This document shows, in pieces, positions 1 through 9,251 of a stretch of DNA of 64,000 nucleotides. The translations under genes and the position numbers were made by a program. The notes below the pieces were generated by a model that was not told the DNA's origin, ran no database searches, and worked only from the letters and a program-made list of their open reading frames with translations. This DNA is from Paenibacillus nanensis. Lineage in GTDB: Bacteria; Bacillota; Bacilli; Paenibacillales; Paenibacillaceae. The first letter of the stretch is position 1. Every line of letters begins with the position of its first letter. The stretch covers positions 62,001 through 126,000 of the forward strand of contig NZ_QXQA01000004.1 of assembly GCF_003583765.1 (NCBI RefSeq). The letters are read 5' to 3'.

Positions 1-1
1 G

Positions 2-346
2 GGCAAACCCGTCGTTATCAATTTCTGGGGCTCCTTCTGTGAACCGTGCGTGAAGGAAATGCCGGAATTTGAGCGGCAATATACGAAATGGAAGGATAAG
101 GATTTGGTTATACTGGCTATCAACTTGAGCGAAGACACCCTGACGGTGAACAACTTCGTGAAGCGCTTCGAGTTGACCTATCCGATTCTTCGCGATGTGA
201 ACCGCAAGACGGAACGCAGCTACGGGCTGAGACAGTATCCGACAACATTTTTTGTCAAACCGGACGGCACGCTGATGGAGGTCGTTGTCGGCGGAATGCT
301 GGAGAAAGACATCGATGAACGGGTAGAACGATTGCTGCAGCTGTAG
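2..346 (+). CDS. resA: Thiol-disulfide oxidoreductase ResA, 5'-truncated
   Basis: This is the C-terminal 114 residues of a thioredoxin-fold protein; the reading frame is open to the window edge, so the membrane anchor lies outside. The active site CEPC follows the typical strand ending in NFWGSF, and a cis-proline-type segment QYPTTFFV is present. ResA reduces the haem-binding cysteines of apocytochrome c outside the membrane before haem attachment. The gene lies 12 bases ahead of resB, in the known resABC order. Family and context agree well; only the N-terminus cannot be judged. Confidence 0.93.
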   Translation, partial: GKPVVINFWGSFCEPCVKEMPEFERQYTKWKDKDLVILAINLSEDTLTVNNFVKRFELTYPILRDVNRKTERSYGLRQYPTTFFVKPDGTLMEVVVGGMLEKDIDERVERLLQL

Positions 347-358
347 GAGGACGCTTAC

Positions 359-2035
359 GTGTTATCAATAGAAAATACAAAATGTGAATGCGGGCACCAG
401 AACTCCGTAGGAACGGTGCTTTGCGAATCATGCGGGAAGCCGCTCGACAAGGAGCTGGCGAAATCCGAAGAACCGCTGGAGATGCGATATGACGGGGTTG
501 CACGCAGGTCGCAGAAGAGCAACCCTTCGATTATCGACCGGATATGGAATTTTTTCTCTTCCGTTAAAATCGCGATCTATTTGATCGTCATCACGTTTGT
601 GACGGCGATGCTGGGTACGATTTACCCGCAGGAGAATACGTTTATCAATCTTCCCGATCCTGCAAGCTACTATCAAGAGAATTACGGGATACTCGGGAAA
701 ATCTATTATTTGCTCGGGTTATCTCATACCTACGAAAGCTGGTGGTTCATCGGCCTGCTCGTCATGATCGGCACGTCGCTCGTCATTTGCAGCTTGGACC
801 GCGTGCTTCCGCTGTACCGCGCGCTGAAGAAGCAGCAGATCAGGAAGCATCACCAGTTTATTTTGCGTCAGAAAGCGGTTTATCGGGACCGGATTGAAGG
901 CGACTCGAAGGAATGGGTGGCGAGCTACGGCGAGGCGCTGAAGAAAAAAGGCTACAAGGTGCACTTCGAGGAAGGCACAGGAACGGCATTGCTGGCGGAG
1001 AAAAACCGGTTCAGCAGATGGGGCCCTTATATTAATCATATCGGCCTTATTTTGTTCCTGCTTGCGATATTGGCCCGAAGCATTCCCGGCTGGCAGATGG
1101 ATACGTACATCAGTGTTCCTGACGGGGACACGGTGCAGATTGCCGGTACGAATTATTATTTGAAAAGCGAGAAGTTTACCGTTGAATTTTATACGGACGA
1201 TGAGCTGCCGGACGAGCTGAAGGGGACTGCCCGCGCCAAAAAGTACGAAACAAAAGCTATCCTGTACGAATGTGTAAGCAATTGCAGCGATCCGCTCAAG
1301 GAGCCTGTGCTCGAAGAGGTGAAAAAGGACGACATTACCGTCAACCATCCTCTCACCTATAAAGGCTTGAAGCTCTATCAGTTCGACTTCGACCTGACGC
1401 CGAGATTAAATTCCGTTAAGCCGGTGCTTGTCGACAAGCGAACGGGAGAGGTTTACGGGCCCTTCTATCTGCCGATGAAAGAAGCGGAAACTCAGCATAA
1501 GCTAGGGCCATTTACGCTTGACCTGATTGCGAACTATATGGAGTTTGCGCTGAACAGCGAAGGGAAGCCGACGACGTTATCCCGTGAGCCGAATGCTCCC
1601 GCTTTTGTATTTTCGGTGAAAGGACCTGGCCTTGCGGAGGATGGGGAGCCTTATATTTATTTCCCGATGCAGAAGGATAAGGTGAAATTCGCCCAGGATA
1701 CGATTAACCGAGAGCTGGCGGATAAAATCGAAATTCGCGTGGAAGGCATGGAGAACGTTGATTTTTCGGAGGCGACCACACATCTGAACGTCCGTATGGA
1801 CAAAGCGCTGCCATACCTGTGGATCGGTGCCGTCTTCTCGATGGTAGGATTAATTATGGGCTCTTACTGGCAGCATCGCCGCATTTGGCTTCGCGTTGAC
1901 GACGGCGAGCTTGCGCTTGGCGCCCATACGAACAAAAACTGGTTCGGCATGCGTTCGGACATTGCGAGCGCGCTTAAGAAAATCGGCGTTTCGGTCGATC
2001 CGAAGACGCTGGATAACGGAGGGAAAAACGCGTGA
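359..2035 (+). CDS. resB: Cytochrome c biogenesis protein ResB
   Basis: 558 residues, GTG start 6 bases after TAGGAGG. ResB works with ResC as the System II haem export and ligation complex in the membrane. Four hydrophobic segments are visible (about residues 68-90, 127-150, 222-244 and 483-504), with a large extracytoplasmic domain between the third and fourth, as in the family. The N-terminus carries a small zinc-ribbon-like motif (C9, C11, C22, C25) ahead of the first membrane helix. The stop overlaps the resC start by four bases (GTGA), implying translational coupling. Confidence 0.95.
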   Translation: MLSIENTKCECGHQNSVGTVLCESCGKPLDKELAKSEEPLEMRYDGVARRSQKSNPSIIDRIWNFFSSVKIAIYLIVITFVTAMLGTIYPQENTFINLPDPASYYQENYGILGKIYYLLGLSHTYESWWFIGLLVMIGTSLVICSLDRVLPLYRALKKQQIRKHHQFILRQKAVYRDRIEGDSKEWVASYGEALKKKGYKVHFEEGTGTALLAEKNRFSRWGPYINHIGLILFLLAILARSIPGWQMDTYISVPDGDTVQIAGTNYYLKSEKFTVEFYTDDELPDELKGTARAKKYETKAILYECVSNCSDPLKEPVLEEVKKDDITVNHPLTYKGLKLYQFDFDLTPRLNSVKPVLVDKRTGEVYGPFYLPMKEAETQHKLGPFTLDLIANYMEFALNSEGKPTTLSREPNAPAFVFSVKGPGLAEDGEPYIYFPMQKDKVKFAQDTINRELADKIEIRVEGMENVDFSEATTHLNVRMDKALPYLWIGAVFSMVGLIMGSYWQHRRIWLRVDDGELALGAHTNKNWFGMRSDIASALKKIGVSVDPKTLDNGGKNA

Positions 2036-3291
2036 ACTTAGTTGATTTTAGCGGTGACGCTTTTTTAGTCGCCTTTTTTCTATACTGCTTCGGGTTTTTA
2101 TTCTATGTCATTGCCATAGCGGGCAAGAAGTGGGGCAACCGCGAGCCTGAGGAGCATGTGAGACGGTGGAGCAAAATTGCTTTTGTCGTCTCGAGCGCGG
2201 GCCTTGCCGCTCACTTGACCTTCTTCTTTACGCGCTGGGCGGGCAGCGGACAAATTCCGACCAGCAATATGTACGAGTTTATGACGTTCCTCGCGATGGC
2301 GATTATGATCGCATATACGATTGTTTACGCGATGTACCGCAAACCGCTTCTCGGCGTGTTTGCGCTGCCGCTGACGATCATTATCGTCGCTTACGCATCG
2401 GTGTTCCCGTCGGAGGTACAGCCGCTCATCCCGGCTCTTGAGAGCATTTGGCTTAAGGTTCACGTTACGACGGCCGCGCTCGGCGAAGCTTTTTTTGCCG
2501 TCGGATTTGCAGCCGGACTGATGTACCTGCTGCGTGTCGTCAACTTTACCGAGAAGACGAAATCCGCGAGAAGACAGCAGTTTTGGGTCGAGTTTACCCT
2601 TGGCACCATCCTTGTTATCGTAGGCTTTATTATCGTCGTCTTCTCGTTCCGCGCAGCCGGCTACGAAGCGACGTTTACGCAGGAGAACGTGACGATCGAC
2701 AGCAAAGGCCAGCAGCAGACGAGAGTGGAGACCGTAAATTATTATATGCCGCCGATTGTGAAGCCTTACAACAGCCAGGTCGAATCGTACGAGTCGTTCC
2801 TTGGCATGGACAAACCGCTGTTCGAAGCGCCGTCATGGATGAACGGCGTCAACGCCGGACGCAAATTCAATACCGTCATTTGGTCCATTTTGTCGGGACT
2901 CGTCCTTTACGGATTGCTTCGCCTGATTTCCCGCAAGCCGCTTGGTGCGGTAATCCATCCGGCGCTGGAAGGGATCGATCCGGACGACCTGGATGAAATC
3001 AGCTACCGGGCAATTGTAATCGGCTTCCCGGTCTTTACGCTCGGCGCGCTGATCTTCGCCATGATCTGGGCAGAGAAGGCGTGGGGCCGCTTCTGGGGCT
3101 GGGATCCGAAGGAAGTATGGGCGCTTATTACTTGGCTGTACTACAGCGCTTATCTCCATTTCCGGCTGTCGCGGGGCTGGCAAGGACTACGTTCCGCGTG
3201 GCTCGCGGTCATCGGCTTCGTTATTGTACTGTTTACTTTGATTGGGGTTAATCTTGTCATTGCCGGTCTCCATTCCTATTCCGGCACCTAA
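2032..3291 (+). CDS. resC: Cytochrome c assembly protein ResC (CcsA family)
   Basis: 419-residue polytopic membrane protein with a GTG start inside the resB stop. The tryptophan-rich haem-handling signature WGWDPKEVWAL lies near residue 355, in the periplasm-facing loop of the CcmC/CcsA family. A conserved-type histidine sits in the C-terminal HSYSG segment. ResC is expected to pair with ResB for haem delivery to apocytochromes such as QcrC (coded at 54.7 kb here). It ends 27 bases before resD. Confidence 0.95.
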   Translation: MNLVDFSGDAFLVAFFLYCFGFLFYVIAIAGKKWGNREPEEHVRRWSKIAFVVSSAGLAAHLTFFFTRWAGSGQIPTSNMYEFMTFLAMAIMIAYTIVYAMYRKPLLGVFALPLTIIIVAYASVFPSEVQPLIPALESIWLKVHVTTAALGEAFFAVGFAAGLMYLLRVVNFTEKTKSARRQQFWVEFTLGTILVIVGFIIVVFSFRAAGYEATFTQENVTIDSKGQQQTRVETVNYYMPPIVKPYNSQVESYESFLGMDKPLFEAPSWMNGVNAGRKFNTVIWSILSGLVLYGLLRLISRKPLGAVIHPALEGIDPDDLDEISYRAIVIGFPVFTLGALIFAMIWAEKAWGRFWGWDPKEVWALITWLYYSAYLHFRLSRGWQGLRSAWLAVIGFVIVLFTLIGVNLVIAGLHSYSGT

Positions 3292-3318
3292 TAAAGCGCT
3301 TGAGAGGAGCTGCTATTG

Positions 3319-4035
3319 ATGTCCGATTACGGGAACCGCATCTTGGTTGTGGACGACGAGGAACGCATTCGCCGTCTTCTGAAAATGTATTTGGAGAAAG
3401 AGGGCTATACCATCGACGAAGCCGAGGACGGTGAAACCGCGCTAAGGCTCGCGTCGAATACGGACTACGCGCTTATTCTGCTGGATGTAATGCTGCCGGG
3501 CATCGACGGCGTGGAGGTTTGCTCCAGGCTGCGTCAAGTCAAGGCGACGCCGGTCATTATGCTGACGGCCAAAGGCGAGGAAATGAACCGCGTGCAAGGC
3601 TTTGAGGTAGGCGCGGACGATTATGTCGTCAAGCCGTTCAGTCCTCGCGAAGTCATCTATAGGGTGAAGGCGATATTGAGACGTTCCTCCGCCACTGCTT
3701 TTTTGACGAAGGAAATGAATACGAGCAACAATATTGTTTTCCCTCACTTAATTATCGAGCATGACGCGCATCGCGTAACGGCGGGCGGACAGGAAGTGAG
3801 CCTCACGCCGAAGGAATACGAGCTCCTGCATTATTTGGCCGTATCGCCGGATAAGGTATTTTCCCGCGAGGAGCTGCTGAAGGATGTATGGAACTATGAA
3901 TTTTTCGGCGATCTGCGTACGGTCGACACCCATGTGAAACGTCTTCGCGAGAAGCTGAACAAGGTATCCTCCGAAGCTGCCGCCATGATTACAACGGTGT
4001 GGGGAGTAGGCTATAAACTAGAGGTGCCGAAATAA
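3319..4035 (+). CDS. resD: Response regulator ResD (OmpR/PhoB type)
   Basis: 238 residues. The N-terminal receiver domain has the acidic pair in VVDDEE, the phosphoacceptor D56 (LILLDVMLPG) and the conserved lysine K105 (VVKPFSP). The C-terminal winged helix contains TPKEYELL and ends in VWGVGYKLE. I chose ATG 3319 over an in-frame TTG three bases earlier because GAGGAGC lies 8 bases before it. ResD controls respiratory genes in response to oxygen limitation in B. subtilis; resABC and qcrABC are plausible targets here. resE begins on the base after its stop. Confidence 0.95.
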   Translation: MSDYGNRILVVDDEERIRRLLKMYLEKEGYTIDEAEDGETALRLASNTDYALILLDVMLPGIDGVEVCSRLRQVKATPVIMLTAKGEEMNRVQGFEVGADDYVVKPFSPREVIYRVKAILRRSSATAFLTKEMNTSNNIVFPHLIIEHDAHRVTAGGQEVSLTPKEYELLHYLAVSPDKVFSREELLKDVWNYEFFGDLRTVDTHVKRLREKLNKVSSEAAAMITTVWGVGYKLEVPK

Positions 4036-5502
4036 ATGAAGCTGTGGGACCGACTGGCGCGTTTGCTTTGGAATAGCGTCGTAGGCAAGCTGTGGGCGAC
4101 CATTATGCTGCTTGTCGCCGTCGTCTTGCTTATTTTGGGCGTATTTCTGCTGCAATATATCGATATTTGGTTTGACGAAAATGCGCATGACATTAAAGTG
4201 CTGTTTATTATTACGGCTATTATCGGCTTTTTGCTTTCCACATTTTTTGCGTTTTTTTTATCATCCAAAATCCAGCAGCCGCTCCTGCAGCTGAAGGATG
4301 CGGCCGATTCCGTATCGCAGGGCGATTACAGCACGCGCGTGAAGATTCGTTCCTCGGACGAGATCGGCCAGCTGGCCAATACGTTTAACCATATGACAGA
4401 GCAGCTCGAGAAGCTGATTCACGCGCTCAACCACGAGAAAAATCATCTGGCCAGCGTCCTCCGAAGCATGGGGGACTCCGTCATTACGTTTAACGCGGAG
4501 GGAGAGGTCATTCTGACGAACCCGAGCGGGCATTTGCTGCTAGACGGCTGGTCCAGCCTGGAATCAGGCTGGGAGGAAGAAACCCGGGACAACGGTCAAA
4601 GCTTGGCCGGCGTACCGATGCCGCTGCGCGAGCTGTTCCAAAGCGTGATGAGGGAAGGGAAGGATCAGACCGGCAAGGTTCACGTCCACAGCAGCGTCTG
4701 GTCCGTCGTGATGGCGCCATTGCAGTCCGGCGGCTTCGTTCGCGGGGCTGTAGCGGTGATTCGGAACGTTACGGAGGAGCATAAGCTGGATAAGCTAAGA
4801 CGCGACTTTGTGGCGAATGTCTCGCACGAGATTCGTACGCCGCTGTCGATGCTGCAAGGCTACAGCGAGGCGCTGCTCGATGATATCGTCGCTTCGCCGG
4901 AGGAGCGCAAAGAGCTTGTTCAGGTCATTTATGATGAATCGCTGCGGATGGGGCGTCTCGTTAATGACTTTCTGGACATTGCGCGGATGGAAGCCGGCCA
5001 TGTCGAAATGCATTTCCAGCAAGTCGATCTGCGAAACATCGTAAAGCGGGTTCACCGCAAGTTCCAGGTGTATGCCAAGGAGCGTGAGGTAACGCTTACG
5101 GCCGATATCCCGGAGTCCAATCCGCTTATCATGAAGCAGGCGGATGAGGACCGGCTTGAGCAGGTGCTGACGAACTTATTGGATAACGCGCTGCGGCATA
5201 CGCCGGCCGGAAAGTCGATTACGATCTCAGGGGAAGAGCAGATGGTGAGCGGAAAAGCGTATATCCAGCTGAAAGTGAAGGATGAAGGCGCCGGGATTCC
5301 GCCAGAGGACGTTCCTTATATATTCGAACGGTTTTACAAAGCGGACAAAGCGCGGAAAAGAGCCAACTCAGGCGGAACGGGCCTTGGGCTTGCTATCGTC
5401 AAAAACTTGATTGATCTGCATAACGGCAAAATCGTTGTCGACAGCCATAACGGAAACGGTACGACATTTACGCTGCTTCTGCCTGTCGAAGCCCACGAAT
5501 AA
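4036..5502 (+). CDS. resE: Sensor histidine kinase ResE, short form
   Basis: 488 residues. Two membrane helices (about 17-39 and 54-76) are separated by only some 15 residues. They are followed by HAMP (about 78-130), a PAS-like sensor (about 140-245), HisKA with the phosphoacceptor H264 in NVSHEIRTPLS, and HATPase with NLLDNALRH, DEGAGI and GTGLGL boxes. It phosphorylates ResD. From memory, B. subtilis ResE is about 100 residues longer and carries an extracytoplasmic domain between its helices; that domain is missing here, so sensing must be membrane-proximal or cytoplasmic (PAS). Confidence 0.94.
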   Translation: MKLWDRLARLLWNSVVGKLWATIMLLVAVVLLILGVFLLQYIDIWFDENAHDIKVLFIITAIIGFLLSTFFAFFLSSKIQQPLLQLKDAADSVSQGDYSTRVKIRSSDEIGQLANTFNHMTEQLEKLIHALNHEKNHLASVLRSMGDSVITFNAEGEVILTNPSGHLLLDGWSSLESGWEEETRDNGQSLAGVPMPLRELFQSVMREGKDQTGKVHVHSSVWSVVMAPLQSGGFVRGAVAVIRNVTEEHKLDKLRRDFVANVSHEIRTPLSMLQGYSEALLDDIVASPEERKELVQVIYDESLRMGRLVNDFLDIARMEAGHVEMHFQQVDLRNIVKRVHRKFQVYAKEREVTLTADIPESNPLIMKQADEDRLEQVLTNLLDNALRHTPAGKSITISGEEQMVSGKAYIQLKVKDEGAGIPPEDVPYIFERFYKADKARKRANSGGTGLGLAIVKNLIDLHNGKIVVDSHNGNGTTFTLLLPVEAHE

Positions 5503-5546
5503 ATGTCTGAACTATGCGGAAGTTGTCCGCAAAGAAAGAAAACAGT

Positions 5547-5577
5547 AAAAGCGTTCCCGCTCGGGAACGCTTTTTTT
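5547..5577 (+). terminator. Bidirectional terminator between resE and serA
   Basis: A GC-rich 8-bp stem (GCGTTCCC / GGGAACGC) with a four-base loop is extended by A-U pairs and followed by seven T. On the minus strand the same stem is followed by four T, so it can also end the converging serA transcript. Confidence 0.9.
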
Positions 5578-5616
5578 GTTGAAGCTTTACGATAAATCTT
5601 GTTTATCGTGAAACAT

Positions 5617-7209
5617 TTATGGCAAAATAATTTCTTTTGCGGTGTTAAGCTCAGGCATGCTAGTCAATTGAACGAGCACATCCTTTGGCGTGCCTTTGTC
5701 TACGCGGAGCACCATAATCGCGGAGCCGCCTTCGAGCTGGCGACCGACTTGCATCGTCGCGATGTTGACATCGTTATTGCCGAGCAATGTGCCTACGCGG
5801 CCGATAATGCCCGGTTTGTCGTTATGCGAGATCAGAATCAAGTTGCCTTCAGGCGTTACGTCTACCGGATATTTGTCAATCTGCACGATTCGCGGGCCAT
5901 AGCCGGTTAACAGCGTGCCGGCTACAACATGCTCTTCCTTCTTCGTGCGGAGCGCAACGGTAACGAGGTTGGTAAAGTCCTTCGACGCGTGCGATTTCTG
6001 AATGACGATATTGACATCGCGCAGCTTCGCAAGGTGCATGGAGTTGACGACGTTAACTTGGTCGGCTCCCAGATGATGCGACAGCACGCCGCGAACGATG
6101 TAGCGGGTAAGCGGCTGTGTATCCACTTCCGCAAGCTCGCCGGAGTAGCTGACGACAATTTCTTGTACCGCTCCTTCCGTCGACTGAGCGATGAAGCTGC
6201 CGAGCTTCTCGCCAAGCGCGAAGTAAGGCTGCAGCTTGCTTTGCAGGTTCGCCGGAATCGGCGGCATGTTTACCGCGTTCATAAACGGCTCGTCGCGCAA
6301 TATGTGAAGCACTTGCTCCGACACGTCGATCGCGACGTTTTCTTGCGCTTCAACGGTCGACGCGCCAAGATGCGGAGTAACGATAATTTTTGGATGGTTC
6401 AGGAAAGGATGGTCGGCTGCCGGCGGCTCCACTTCGAATACGTCGAATGCAGCGCCTGCAACGATACCTTGGTCAATCGCGTCGACAAGCGCGATCTCAT
6501 CGATAATGCCTCCGCGCGCGCAGTTGACGATACGCATGCCAGGCTTCATGACGCTGAATTGCGCTCTGCCGATCATATGACGGGTTTCCGGTGTAAGCGG
6601 CGTATGAACGGTCATGAAATCGGCATTGCGAACGATGTCATCCACGCTTGCCAGCTTAACGCCCAGCTTCTCCGCGCGCTCTTCCGTCATAAACGGATCA
6701 TAGCCCATAATGTTCATGCCGAAAGCTTTGGCGCGTTTGGCAACCTCGCTGCCGATGCGGCCCATGCCGAGTACGCCAAGCGTTTTGTTGCGAAGCTCAA
6801 CGCCCAGGAAGGATTTGCGGTCCCACGTTCCGCTTACCGTCTTCGCATAGGCTTGCGGAATATGGCGGGCAACGGCCATCATCATCGCAAAGGTATGCTC
6901 GCAAGTCGTAATGGTGTTGCCGTCCGGCGCGTTAATCACGATAATACCGCGCTGCGTAGCCGCCTCCAGATCGATGTTGTCGACGCCGACGCCGGCGCGG
7001 CCGACAACTTTCAGCTTTTTGCCTGCTTCCATTATTTTTGCGGTTACCCGCGTCTGACTTCTAACGAGCAAGGCGTCATATTCGCCGATTATTGCCGTTA
7101 ATTCGTCTTCGCTTAACCCGGGGTTTTTGTCGACGACCACATCTGTTGCTTCGACAAGCTGTTGGATCCCCAGGTCGCTGATTGGATCGGACACTAGCAC
7201 TTTGTACAT
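5617..7209 (-). CDS. serA: D-3-phosphoglycerate dehydrogenase SerA
   Basis: 530 residues. It oxidises 3-phosphoglycerate, the first step of serine synthesis. Visible are the NAD-binding motif LGMGRIGSEVA, the substrate/catalytic segments CARGGIIDE and PHLGASTVEAQ (catalytic His), an intervening domain and a C-terminal ACT domain (DKPGIIGRVGTLLG) for serine feedback. The start MYKVLVSD at 7209 is supported by an upstream AGGAGG; an in-frame extension of 23 residues has no such support. It is monocistronic, facing resE, with its own promoter and leader. Confidence 0.96.
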   Translation of the reverse strand: MYKVLVSDPISDLGIQQLVEATDVVVDKNPGLSEDELTAIIGEYDALLVRSQTRVTAKIMEAGKKLKVVGRAGVGVDNIDLEAATQRGIIVINAPDGNTITTCEHTFAMMMAVARHIPQAYAKTVSGTWDRKSFLGVELRNKTLGVLGMGRIGSEVAKRAKAFGMNIMGYDPFMTEERAEKLGVKLASVDDIVRNADFMTVHTPLTPETRHMIGRAQFSVMKPGMRIVNCARGGIIDEIALVDAIDQGIVAGAAFDVFEVEPPAADHPFLNHPKIIVTPHLGASTVEAQENVAIDVSEQVLHILRDEPFMNAVNMPPIPANLQSKLQPYFALGEKLGSFIAQSTEGAVQEIVVSYSGELAEVDTQPLTRYIVRGVLSHHLGADQVNVVNSMHLAKLRDVNIVIQKSHASKDFTNLVTVALRTKKEEHVVAGTLLTGYGPRIVQIDKYPVDVTPEGNLILISHNDKPGIIGRVGTLLGNNDVNIATMQVGRQLEGGSAIMVLRVDKGTPKDVLVQLTSMPELNTAKEIILP

Positions 7210-7247
7210 GACTAACTGGCCTCCTAGAAATTGTGAAATATGTACAG

Positions 7248-7290
7248 AAAAACCCTCGGCCCGCACTCCCTGGAGCACACGGGTCGAGAG
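7248..7290 (-). promoter_or_regulatory. Terminator-like hairpin in the serA leader
   Basis: Read on the minus strand, the RNA forms a GC-rich stem of about nine pairs (CTCGACCCG with CGGGCCGAG, one wobble) plus a small upper stem. Five T (7248-7252) follow at once. It lies between the predicted serA promoter and the serA Shine-Dalgarno sequence, so it would act as an attenuator rather than a gene end. No T-box or known riboswitch core is visible. Confidence 0.55.
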
Positions 7291-7320
7291 TTCCGTAACG
7301 AACGAATAGGACTTTACTAT

Positions 7321-7348
7321 TTTATAGCATTACCGCAGTTAATTGCAA
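7321..7348 (-). promoter_or_regulatory. Predicted sigma-A promoter of serA
   Basis: On the minus strand: TTGCAA (7343-7348), a 16-base spacer, then TATAAA (7321-7326) in the context TGCTATAAAAT, giving an extended -10. This places the transcript start near 7313, about 105 bases before the serA start. Confidence 0.6.
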
Positions 7349-7409
7349 TGGACAAACTTGCTCATTTGTGAAAATTTCGTTATGATTCAAACACACCGTT
7401 CGACAAATG

Positions 7410-8327
7410 TTATTCCGAGTAGAAAAATGGCAGCTGCGGCAGTGTCTCGGATGCGTAAAATTGTTCTTTGTTCGGGCCGAAATCGCCGAAATCGACAGCC
7501 TTCGTGCCGATCAGAAGCTCCACGATGCCGTTAACCGTCTGCAGCTTCATTTTGGACGCTTGTCCCGATTTAATAAATTCGTCGACTCGGCTCGTCAAAT
7601 CATGAGGATAGAAGCTGTTCATTTCATCCTGCTTCGCCAAATAGTCTGCGATAACTAGGTTTTTAACCGTAATCGGCATCGCGTTCCATTTGGCGACACT
7701 GAGCGGATCCGGCGTCTTCGCTACCGCAGGGATATTGATATCGACCGTCGCCGCCCATTTCTGCATCGCTTCATAATAAGCCTTCTGGCCGTCCAGCGAT
7801 TCTTTGACCGCGGTCTTATAGTTGCTGTCCGCAAGAACAGCTTTGAATAGGTCGGCATGCGACGCCGATTTCGAGGAGGCCGCTTTATCCGCAGCCGATT
7901 TGAACAGCTTCATGCTTCGGATATAAGCGACTTGCGCATCGCCCAGCAGAGGCGATTTCTGCATGTTGAAGGAGGAGGCCTCCTCGGCTTTTTTCGAAGC
8001 TAGTTTGGACAGATTTTTGAATGCTGAGCTTGCATCCACATTGCCGCCTCGGGAGAGCTTGTCCATCGCGGACAGCCACTCCGTTTGAAATTCACGGTAA
8101 GGCGAAAATACGGTAAGATAGAAGGATACGAGATCCTGTTGCTGATACGGCGTAGCGGAATCGTCGACCTTGCCTTTCTCTTCCTCGGCCTTTGCGGCCG
8201 TATATTTGGCTTCGATCTTCTCGGAGCCGACCTGCACGCCGAAGAAAAAAGCGCCTACCGCAAGAACGAGCATAAATACAAAACCTACACTGAATAACAT
8301 TGCTGAAATCGTTAATCGTTTTTCCAT
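7410..8327 (-). CDS. Membrane-anchored protein of unknown function
   Basis: 305 residues, ATG preceded by AAGGAGAT. One N-terminal hydrophobic segment (about residues 8-31) is followed by a charged, Ala/Lys-rich, probably helical extracytoplasmic domain, so it looks like a signal-anchor protein. I do not recognise the family. It stands alone upstream of serA, divergent from the CPBP-type gene. Codon use matches the neighbours. A lipoprotein is unlikely because no lipobox cysteine follows the hydrophobic segment. Confidence 0.75.
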   Translation of the reverse strand: MEKRLTISAMLFSVGFVFMLVLAVGAFFFGVQVGSEKIEAKYTAAKAEEEKGKVDDSATPYQQQDLVSFYLTVFSPYREFQTEWLSAMDKLSRGGNVDASSAFKNLSKLASKKAEEASSFNMQKSPLLGDAQVAYIRSMKLFKSAADKAASSKSASHADLFKAVLADSNYKTAVKESLDGQKAYYEAMQKWAATVDINIPAVAKTPDPLSVAKWNAMPITVKNLVIADYLAKQDEMNSFYPHDLTSRVDEFIKSGQASKMKLQTVNGIVELLIGTKAVDFGDFGPNKEQFYASETLPQLPFFYSE

Positions 8328-8395
8328 GTTAAATCTCCTTCGATGTTTCTATATGAATAGTAAAACTACAATTGATGAGAGCGGGGCGCGCAGCT

Positions 8396-8989
8396 ATGAA
8401 AAAATTCGATCCGCGGAATATTCGTGTACGCAAGGTGAACGTTGACGAAATTGATGACCGCATGCTACTAATAAATTTGTACGCTACCCAAGCGCTTACT
8501 CTTATTATCGGTATCATATGGATTTTATTTCAGCGTCAAAATTTGTTCAGCCTGCTAGCCATTCCGAATGAGCTCAACTTTCTATACTGGGGAGCCGGTT
8601 TAGCGGCTGCTGTCATAGCCGTCGACCTTCTTATTTCCCGCTGGGTGCCGGAGGAGGCCGCCGACGATGGGGGAGTCAATGACCGCATCTTCCGGAAACG
8701 GCCGGTCTGGCATATCGTGCTTATCGCATTTATCGTTGCAATATGCGAGGAGCTGCTGTTTCGCGGTGCGGTTCAGCATGCAATCGGGCCGTATTGGACA
8801 AGCATTGTGTTTGCGACGATCCACGTTCGTTATTTGAGACACTGGATCCCGACAGGCCTTGTGTTCTCCATCAGCTACGGCCTTGGCTGGATATACGAGC
8901 AAAGCGGCACGCTTTGGGCGCCGATAGCGGCGCATTTCATCATCGACCTGGTGATGGGTCTTATTATTCGATTCAGGAGGGAGTCATGA
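8396..8989 (+). CDS. CPBP-family intramembrane metalloprotease
   Basis: 197 residues, with helices around 24-46, 62-80 and 103-118 and more toward the C-terminus. The CPBP (CAAX/Abi) motifs are in order: EELLFRG (118-124), FATIH near 139-143 and HFIID near the end; the glutamates and histidines are the predicted metal-binding residues. Family members process prenylated or membrane peptides or act in immunity; the substrate is unknown here. The start is uncertain: ATG 8396 gives the natural-looking MKKFDP, while an ATG at 8375 is also in frame; neither has a strong ribosome site. Confidence 0.8.
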   Translation: MKKFDPRNIRVRKVNVDEIDDRMLLINLYATQALTLIIGIIWILFQRQNLFSLLAIPNELNFLYWGAGLAAAVIAVDLLISRWVPEEAADDGGVNDRIFRKRPVWHIVLIAFIVAICEELLFRGAVQHAIGPYWTSIVFATIHVRYLRHWIPTGLVFSISYGLGWIYEQSGTLWAPIAAHFIIDLVMGLIIRFRRES

Positions 8990-9222
8990 GCAGGAAATTG
9001 AGACATGGCCGTTCCGCTGGCAGGCAGAAGTCCGAACAACGGAACGACATGACGAATACGGCGTCATCCGAGGATGAGGCGCCGCTTAATCTACCGCCCA
9101 GACGCAAGAAGTTTCCTTCTAGCATCCAAAAAGTGAATAGATGGTATTATAATATTCTTTTTGTTTTGTTTGTTGGCCTGGTCGCCTTTTTATTCTGGTA
9201 CGGCAACACCTACAGCCCTTGA
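8986..9222 (+). CDS. Small single-pass membrane protein, unknown
   Basis: 78 residues. The ATG overlaps the stop of the CPBP-type gene by four bases (ATGA), with AGGAGGGA just upstream. The first 50 residues are polar and basic, then comes one membrane helix (about residues 54-74). Tight coupling suggests it works with, or is made in fixed ratio to, the protease-like neighbour. No family recognised. Confidence 0.7.
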   Translation: MSRKLRHGRSAGRQKSEQRNDMTNTASSEDEAPLNLPPRRKKFPSSIQKVNRWYYNILFVLFVGLVAFLFWYGNTYSP

Positions 9223-9251
9223 TCGCTGCAGCTGCTTGGATAGAACAATTC

